Position numbers and translations under genes: made by a program. The notes beneath the pieces are model-generated. The model ran no database searches and was not told the origin of the DNA. It worked only from the letters and a program-made list of their open reading frames with translations. 64,000 bases of DNA, from assembly GCA_000733415.1 (NCBI GenBank), contig KL662192.1, positions 771,681 to 835,680 of the forward strand. The letters are read 5' to 3'. Origin of the DNA: [Leptolyngbya] sp. JSC-1 (GTDB taxonomy: Bacteria > Cyanobacteriota > Cyanobacteriia > Elainellales > Elainellaceae). Shown here one piece after another: positions 59,207-64,000 of the stretch (positions are counted from its first letter, which is position 1; each line of letters begins with the position of its first letter).

Positions 59207-61555
59207 CTAATTCCGCAGTGGCTTCTTCGTCTTCAACATATGACCAATCCGGGCCTGCGTTTTCGGCTGGTTCAGCAGCGGCAGGAAGCGGTCGCGTTCG
59301 AGTTGGAGCAGATAGTCTTCTGAGACAAATGCGGTTGTGGTTAGCTCGCCGCCGGTCATGACGTAGGCTAATTGATTCGCTAAATAGCGGTCGTATTCGC
59401 TGGCAAAACCGCCCTGCTGGAAGATGTAGGCCGCATGTTCTAAAACGGCTCGCATCGGACGACCCAGAACTAGGATGGCGTTTTGGGCTGGAGGAGGCTG
59501 GTAGCCGAGGCGGTCGAGATGCAGCACTTGCTGTTTGGCAACGTACAGGCGCCGTTCGCCATTCATGACAATCGTTGCCGTGGACGGCAGGAAGCCGAGG
59601 GCTTGCCCTTCGTAGGCGCTGTTCGACACTTTAGCCATGGCAATCGTCTCGAAGGTGGCTTTCAGGTAAGGGCGCACGGCCTCTGGCGTCTCAAAGCCAG
59701 CTCGTTCCACAGCTCGTGCGACGGTGCGCATAATGCCGCCTGCTCCTGGAATCAGGCCGACGCTGAGTTCCACTAAGCCAATGTAGGTTTCGGCAGCCGC
59801 CACCACTTCCGGACAGGCCATCACCAGCTCACAGCCACCTCCTAACACCCGGCCCTGAATTGCAGCCACAATCGGTTTACTGGCATAGCGCAGGCGTTGC
59901 AGAATCGACTGAAACTGCACGATTAGATCGGCAAGCGCATCGAAATGACCGGACTGGGCCATCATGGCAATTTCTGCTAAATTCGCGCCGCCGGAAAAGT
60001 TGGGGCTGTCGTTGCCAATTACCAAGCCTTTGAGCGCATCGTCGGTTTCCAGTCGGTCGAGGACTTCGGCCAATCCCTTGACCACATTTAAGCTGAGGGT
60101 GTTGCCTTTGGAGCGAAACTCGTACAGCGCCACCCCGTCGCCCAAGTCCAACAGCGCTGCTTCTGGATTTTCCCAGAGGATGCAGTCTGGATTGGCTTTC
60201 AAGTCGGCTAGGGATAGTTCATCCGCAGGGGTTTCTACCCGCACGTACTGGTACTTTGGCTCATAGGCATAGTGATTCCAGTAGAAGCTTTCGGTGTTGT
60301 TGCGGTGCATTTTCTCGACCCAACCGGGGATTGGGATACCGGCGGCTTTCATATCGGCGCAGACGGTGTCAAATCCCAGTACATCCCAGATCTGGAATGG
60401 TCCCAGTTCCCAGCCAAAACCCCAACGCATGGCCCGGTCAATATCGATCGGATGATCGGCGATTTCGGGAATCCGGTGTGCGCTGTAGGCCAAAATGGCC
60501 AGCATGGTTTGGCGGAAGAAGGTTCCGGCTCGGCCCGAATCACGGTAGAGTGCCCGCAGACGTTCGGCTAGGGGCAGTTTCTCGATGGCCTGAATCGACT
60601 GAATATCGAAATTCAGCGGTTTGGCTGGCTCATAAGTCAGCGTCTCCCGGTTCAAGGAGAGAATTTCACCCTTTTGCTTTTTGTAAAATCCCTGGCCGGT
60701 TTTAGCGCCGAGCGTGCCGGTGGCCACCAGTTTGCGCAGTACTTCCGGTACCCGAAAGGTCTCGCGGCTCTCATCGTCTGGAATGGCGGGGTAGAGATTT
60801 TCAGCCACGTACAGTAGAGTATCGAGTCCGACTAAATCCGCCGTGCGGAAGGTGGCCGATTTGGGGCGTCCGATCAGAGTGCCGGTGAGGGCGTCAATTT
60901 CTTCGATCGTGTATCCTTGATCGATCCAGGCTTGTAAACCCAGCATGGTGACATACATGCCGATCCGGTTGCCAATAAAATTCGGCGTGTCTTTGGCGAT
61001 GACGATGCCCTTACCGAGATGGAGCCGCCCGAACCCCTGCATCCGCTGCAAAACTGCTGGATCGGTGTCGGGAGTGGGAATCAGCTCCAGCAATTTCAAA
61101 TAGCGAGGCGGATTGAAGAAGTGAGTGCCGAGGAATCGCCGCCGGAAGGAGTCAGAGCGGCCTTGGGCGATCGCCTGAATCGGTAAACCGCTGGTGTTGG
61201 TGGAAATAATCGTCTGTTCGCTAACGGTGGCTTCTAGCCGCTGCATCAACTGCTGTTTCACGTCCAGATTTTCCACTACCGCTTCGATCACCCAATCCAC
61301 ATTGGCGATGCGGTCAAAATGCTGCTCGAAATTGCCCAGCCTGGCCCGATGTGCGGTTTTCTCGGTAAAGAAAATCGGAGGCGACTGTTTAAGGGCTTTC
61401 TTAAACGCTGCTTCGACTAGGTCATTTTTAGAGGCAGAAGCAGCCGGTAGATCGAGTAGTTCGACCATCAGACCGGCGTTGGCAAGGTGGGCCGCGATTT
61501 GGGTTCCCATCACGCCTGCCCCCAGCACAGCAGCAGTTCGGAATGGCTTAAACAT
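59207..61555 (-). CDS. fadN: 3-hydroxyacyl-CoA dehydrogenase/enoyl-CoA hydratase, FadN-type fusion
   Basis: About 782 residues. The dehydrogenase comes first: AAVLGAGVMGTQIAAHLANA (GxGxxG, NAD), FLGTHFFNPPRYLKLLELIP (catalytic His). The crotonase domain follows (about 470 onward): SGGANLAEIAMM, GRVLGGGCELVMACP and GLVELSVGLIPGAGG, with both catalytic Glu residues. This order (dehydrogenase then hydratase) is that of FadN of Bacillus and is opposite to E. coli FadB. It carries out hydration and oxidation of beta-oxidation. ATG 61555 (MFKPFRTAAVL) with GAGG upstream is preferred to TTG 61585. It starts 26 bp after the fadD-like gene. Confidence 0.88.
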   Translation of the reverse strand: MFKPFRTAAVLGAGVMGTQIAAHLANAGLMVELLDLPAASASKNDLVEAAFKKALKQSPPIFFTEKTAHRARLGNFEQHFDRIANVDWVIEAVVENLDVKQQLMQRLEATVSEQTIISTNTSGLPIQAIAQGRSDSFRRRFLGTHFFNPPRYLKLLELIPTPDTDPAVLQRMQGFGRLHLGKGIVIAKDTPNFIGNRIGMYVTMLGLQAWIDQGYTIEEIDALTGTLIGRPKSATFRTADLVGLDTLLYVAENLYPAIPDDESRETFRVPEVLRKLVATGTLGAKTGQGFYKKQKGEILSLNRETLTYEPAKPLNFDIQSIQAIEKLPLAERLRALYRDSGRAGTFFRQTMLAILAYSAHRIPEIADHPIDIDRAMRWGFGWELGPFQIWDVLGFDTVCADMKAAGIPIPGWVEKMHRNNTESFYWNHYAYEPKYQYVRVETPADELSLADLKANPDCILWENPEAALLDLGDGVALYEFRSKGNTLSLNVVKGLAEVLDRLETDDALKGLVIGNDSPNFSGGANLAEIAMMAQSGHFDALADLIVQFQSILQRLRYASKPIVAAIQGRVLGGGCELVMACPEVVAAAETYIGLVELSVGLIPGAGGIMRTVARAVERAGFETPEAVRPYLKATFETIAMAKVSNSAYEGQALGFLPSTATIVMNGERRLYVAKQQVLHLDRLGYQPPPAQNAILVLGRPMRAVLEHAAYIFQQGGFASEYDRYLANQLAYVMTGGELTTTAFVSEDYLLQLERDRFLPLLNQPKTQARIGHMLKTKKPLRN

Positions 61556-61581
61556 GATGCTAAAAACCTCTTGTTGAAACG

Positions 61582-63867
61582 TCAAAAGATGGTGGTTAAC
61601 TTGGCAATTCGGCTCGGCAGATCAGGCAGATTGATTCCAGTCCCTAATAGGAAGGGCACAACCGAGCGGAGGGTCGTCAGGCGGGGGTTCAGCGACTGAG
61701 CTACCACTGGACAGGGCGTCACCGGAATTGTGGGACAGAGCGCTTCGATTGGTTCATCAACTGGTTCATGAACTGGTTTGTTCACTGGTTCATCAACTGG
61801 AGATTGCTTCGGTTTGAAAAATCCTCTGTGTTTTCTCTTCGAGCTGGTGAGTTTGATGGTTCGCGTTGTGTTTTCGGCGAATAGGGCGGTGATTTCATCA
61901 GCTAATGCTTGCAGCGTTTGAGACCGATTGGTCGTTAAAGAGCTTGTTAAAGAGCCTGCTTCAACTGCCGCAGAGATGACCGTGGCAGGAATCAGGCGGA
62001 ATCGCTTCACCGTCGCCCAATAGGGCAGGTGACAGTTGGCCATATTCACGACTGCCTGATACAGAGCCAGCACGCAGGGATGCTTCAGCAGTTCCTCCGC
62101 AGGCAGATTCAGCCCCACCTCTAGGGCATAGCTGTGTAACGCCTCCAGATTGGGAACCAGCAGAGCCGCGCAGAACTTTTGATCGGCCCCGACGATAATG
62201 GCTTCGGTGACAAAGGGCGATTGGTTCAACCGTTGTTCGATCGGCTGGGGTGCGATGTATTTGCCAGTCGAGAGTTTGAACAGCGTTTTTTTCAGCCCGG
62301 TGAGTTGCAGGAACCTTTCCGTAGTAAATTGGCCCAGATCGCCAGTGTGCAGCCAGCCTTCCGGATCAATCGCTGCCTGAGTTGCTGCCGGATTTTTGTA
62401 ATAGCCCGGTGTGACATAGGGGCCGCGGATCAAAATTTCGCCATCATCCGCGATCTTGACTTCCGCGCCCGGAATCGGAGTGCCGACCGTACCCGCCCGA
62501 TTCAGTGCACCCCGATTGCAGCAGACGACTGCACTGGCCTGTGTCAAACCATAGCCGTTCATGATCGGCAGACCGGCAGCGGCAAACTGATTCGCTAATT
62601 CGGTGCGCAGGGTTGCTCCACCACAAATTAGATAGGTAAGCTGCCCGCCAAACAGTGCCCGCCATTTGGCAAACACCAGCCAGTCGGCGAGCCTGAGCTG
62701 AAGGGCATACACTCCTCGCGGGGAATTGCCCAGTTCGTACTGCCGAGCCAACGCCAAGGCCCAGCGCAACAGTACCTGCTCTAGAACAGACCCAGATTTC
62801 TGGCTGGTTTCCAGAATCTTGCTATAAATTTTCTCCAGCAATAGCGGCACTGTTACGAGGATGGTCGGATGTACCTGCTGGAGATGCTTCATTACATGAT
62901 TCGGATTAGAGAAATAGATGCTGTATCCCTGACTGATGTAACCGTAAAGTAGGGTACGGGCGAGAACATGATTCAACGGCAGAAAGGAAAGTACGACTTC
63001 TGCACCGCGCCTCAAACCAGGAATCACGGCAAACGAGGTGAGGGCATTGGCCGATAGATTTTCGTGGGTCAACATGACTCCCTGGGGCTGGCCATGTTCA
63101 TCGGGGATGTAAACGATCGTCGCCAAATCAGATGGTTGCAAGTTGGCATACAACTGCTGAAGTTGCGATTGACTTTCTGGCCCTACCTCCTGACCTTTAG
63201 TTTGAATGGCGGCTAGTGAATAAACCGGCAGATGGCAAGGAAAGGAACCAGCCGGGTGATTGGCAACCGGATGCAGCAGCATCGGCACATCGAGACAGGC
63301 AGCTTCAGGAATTGGCTCAGCCTTGCTCTGGGCCGACTCTGAGGTGGATGCGGTCGCTGGGGTCCAGTGTTCCGGGACTGTAGCTATGATGATCTGCTGC
63401 AATGCGGTGTTTTCCAGGTAAGGCGCAATCTGGGTCAACAAATCCAAATTGGAAATGATCAGAACTTTGGCCTCACTGTGCCGCAGCACAAAAATAATAT
63501 GTTCGAGGGTTTGGGTTAGATCAATTGGTACATCTACCAAGTTGGCTAGCAGGCAGCCTAGATCGGCGATGCAGAAGTGAATATCGCTGTGCATCAGTAA
63601 GGCAACCCGATCGCCCTGCTTTAACCCCAACTCCACTAATCCCAGCGCCAGAGATTCAACCGCCGTTCGGAATGCCTGATTGGATAGCGGTTGCCATCCG
63701 GCTTCCGTCCATTGGTTGAAGGCATGGGCATTGGGCGTATCAACGCAGGCATCATTTAGAAGTGAAGGTAGGGTATATCCTCGGACCACTTCCTCTGATG
63801 CGCCTTGTAATGCGCCTTGTGATCTGGCTTCTGGTGCAGCTTGTTGACTCGTCTTAGTGCATACCAT
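61582..63867 (-). CDS. Long-chain acyl-CoA synthetase-like protein with degenerate motifs
   Basis: 761 residues, AMP-binding superfamily. Family motifs can be found but are altered: the P-loop is YIPDEHGQPQGVMLTH (about 253-268) in place of YTSGTTGxPKGVMLTH; GYGLTQAS (438-445) in place of GYGLTET; GLKKTLFKLSTGKYIAP (524-540) in place of GRKKDxxKLS; and LTSSLTTNR (640-648) where the acylation-competent enzyme has LTPTxKxxR. HTGD (507-510) is kept. The tail (650-761) is Lys/Pro-rich with PVDEPVNKPVHEPVDEP-type repeats. As first gene of the fad operon it should activate fatty acids, but key catalytic positions are missing. It may be a regulatory or carrier pseudo-enzyme. ATG 63867 fits. Confidence 0.8.
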   Translation of the reverse strand: MVCTKTSQQAAPEARSQGALQGASEEVVRGYTLPSLLNDACVDTPNAHAFNQWTEAGWQPLSNQAFRTAVESLALGLVELGLKQGDRVALLMHSDIHFCIADLGCLLANLVDVPIDLTQTLEHIIFVLRHSEAKVLIISNLDLLTQIAPYLENTALQQIIIATVPEHWTPATASTSESAQSKAEPIPEAACLDVPMLLHPVANHPAGSFPCHLPVYSLAAIQTKGQEVGPESQSQLQQLYANLQPSDLATIVYIPDEHGQPQGVMLTHENLSANALTSFAVIPGLRRGAEVVLSFLPLNHVLARTLLYGYISQGYSIYFSNPNHVMKHLQQVHPTILVTVPLLLEKIYSKILETSQKSGSVLEQVLLRWALALARQYELGNSPRGVYALQLRLADWLVFAKWRALFGGQLTYLICGGATLRTELANQFAAAGLPIMNGYGLTQASAVVCCNRGALNRAGTVGTPIPGAEVKIADDGEILIRGPYVTPGYYKNPAATQAAIDPEGWLHTGDLGQFTTERFLQLTGLKKTLFKLSTGKYIAPQPIEQRLNQSPFVTEAIIVGADQKFCAALLVPNLEALHSYALEVGLNLPAEELLKHPCVLALYQAVVNMANCHLPYWATVKRFRLIPATVISAAVEAGSLTSSLTTNRSQTLQALADEITALFAENTTRTIKLTSSKRKHRGFFKPKQSPVDEPVNKPVHEPVDEPIEALCPTIPVTPCPVVAQSLNPRLTTLRSVVPFLLGTGINLPDLPSRIAKLTTIF

Positions 63868-63958
63868 TTCTCTTAGAAGAAGAAACCCTTCTCCAATGCA
63901 GTGTTTGATGCATGTTTGATGCAGTGTTTGCTCAATAATTTTTCTGGTGATTGGTCAG

Positions 63959-64000
63959 TAGTTACAGTCTAGTTACAGTCTAGTTACAGTCTAGTTACAG
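63959..64000. promoter_or_regulatory. 11-bp tandem repeats upstream of the fad operon (edge)
   Basis: TAGTTACAGTC starts at 63959, 63970, 63981 and 63992 (last copy cut by the window edge). One repeat per helical turn about 90 bp upstream of the fadD-like start codon suggests a binding site for a direct-repeat regulator; the array may continue beyond the window. Confidence 0.5.

Noticed and set aside
1..64000. tRNA and rRNA genes
   Set aside because: Both strands were scanned by eye for cloverleaf T-arm motifs and rRNA signatures; none convincing. A weak tRNA could be missed by eye.

Overview
The window looks like cyanobacterial DNA from a chromosome or a very large replicon. Pointers are a CAAD/CURT1-type membrane protein, a DesA-type acyl-lipid desaturase, cryptochrome-DASH, a CyRepA1-like replication protein, TIGR03792, Uma2, ISKra4-like and patatin genes typical of large cyanobacterial genomes, and HIP1 octamers (GCGATCGC). 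No rRNA, tRNA or CRISPR array was recognised. Intergenic DNA is plentiful and rich in small hairpin repeats and MITE-like elements.

Layout. 0-16 kb: an edge-truncated transposase start, a voltage-gated-like channel, a DUF21 protein without CBS domains, treY, two small membrane proteins, a vanadium-haloperoxidase-like protein, a trypsin-like protease with a CARDB domain, desA, a candidate structured RNA, a basic-tailed DNA-binding-like protein and cryptochrome DASH. 16.5-21.2 kb: a plasmid-type replication module, with 13 TGATTACA boxes and 23-bp iterons in front of a CyRepA1-like primase/helicase gene and a small partner gene. 21-28.5 kb: a short SARP-like regulator, a YhcG-type nuclease, a DMT exporter and small genes (DUF3291, DoxX, YwiC-like, cupin).

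28.6-38.3 kb is the most unusual part. It holds two diiron (AurF/ferritin-like) oxygenase paralogues, a cysteine-dioxygenase-like cupin, DUF4242 proteins, an EamA exporter, a HepT/MntA toxin-antitoxin pair between two copies of a ~95-bp repeat, and a 1030-residue SARP-BTAD-AAA-TPR regulator. Three promoters here share phased 11-bp repeats of GGAC/GGAT placed exactly 8 bp from a conserved GAATAACC. This matches the operator layout of actinobacterial SARPs and suggests a small dedicated regulon. Thirteen of the 15 HIP1 octamers I found lie between 30.4 and 37.5 kb, which suggests a different origin for that block.

38.4-50 kb: an envelope/stress group (CAAD protein, lipoproteins, duplicated YflT-like glycine-zipper protein, BON lipoprotein), a two-gene histidine kinase/response regulator operon, a TIGR03792 protein and an HTH-NB-ARC STAND protein. 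50-55 kb: an overlapping patatin/ferritin-like pair, a decayed IS, osmC and a Uma2 nuclease. 55.4-63.9 kb: a four-gene fatty-acid beta-oxidation operon (fadD-like, fadN-like, fadA, fadE), a pathway most cyanobacteria are thought to lack. Its first gene encodes an acyl-CoA-synthetase-like protein whose adenylation motifs are degenerate. Four 11-bp tandem repeats lie upstream of the operon at the window edge.

Domain names come from reading motifs, not from database searches. Protein residue positions are approximate unless a nucleotide position is given.
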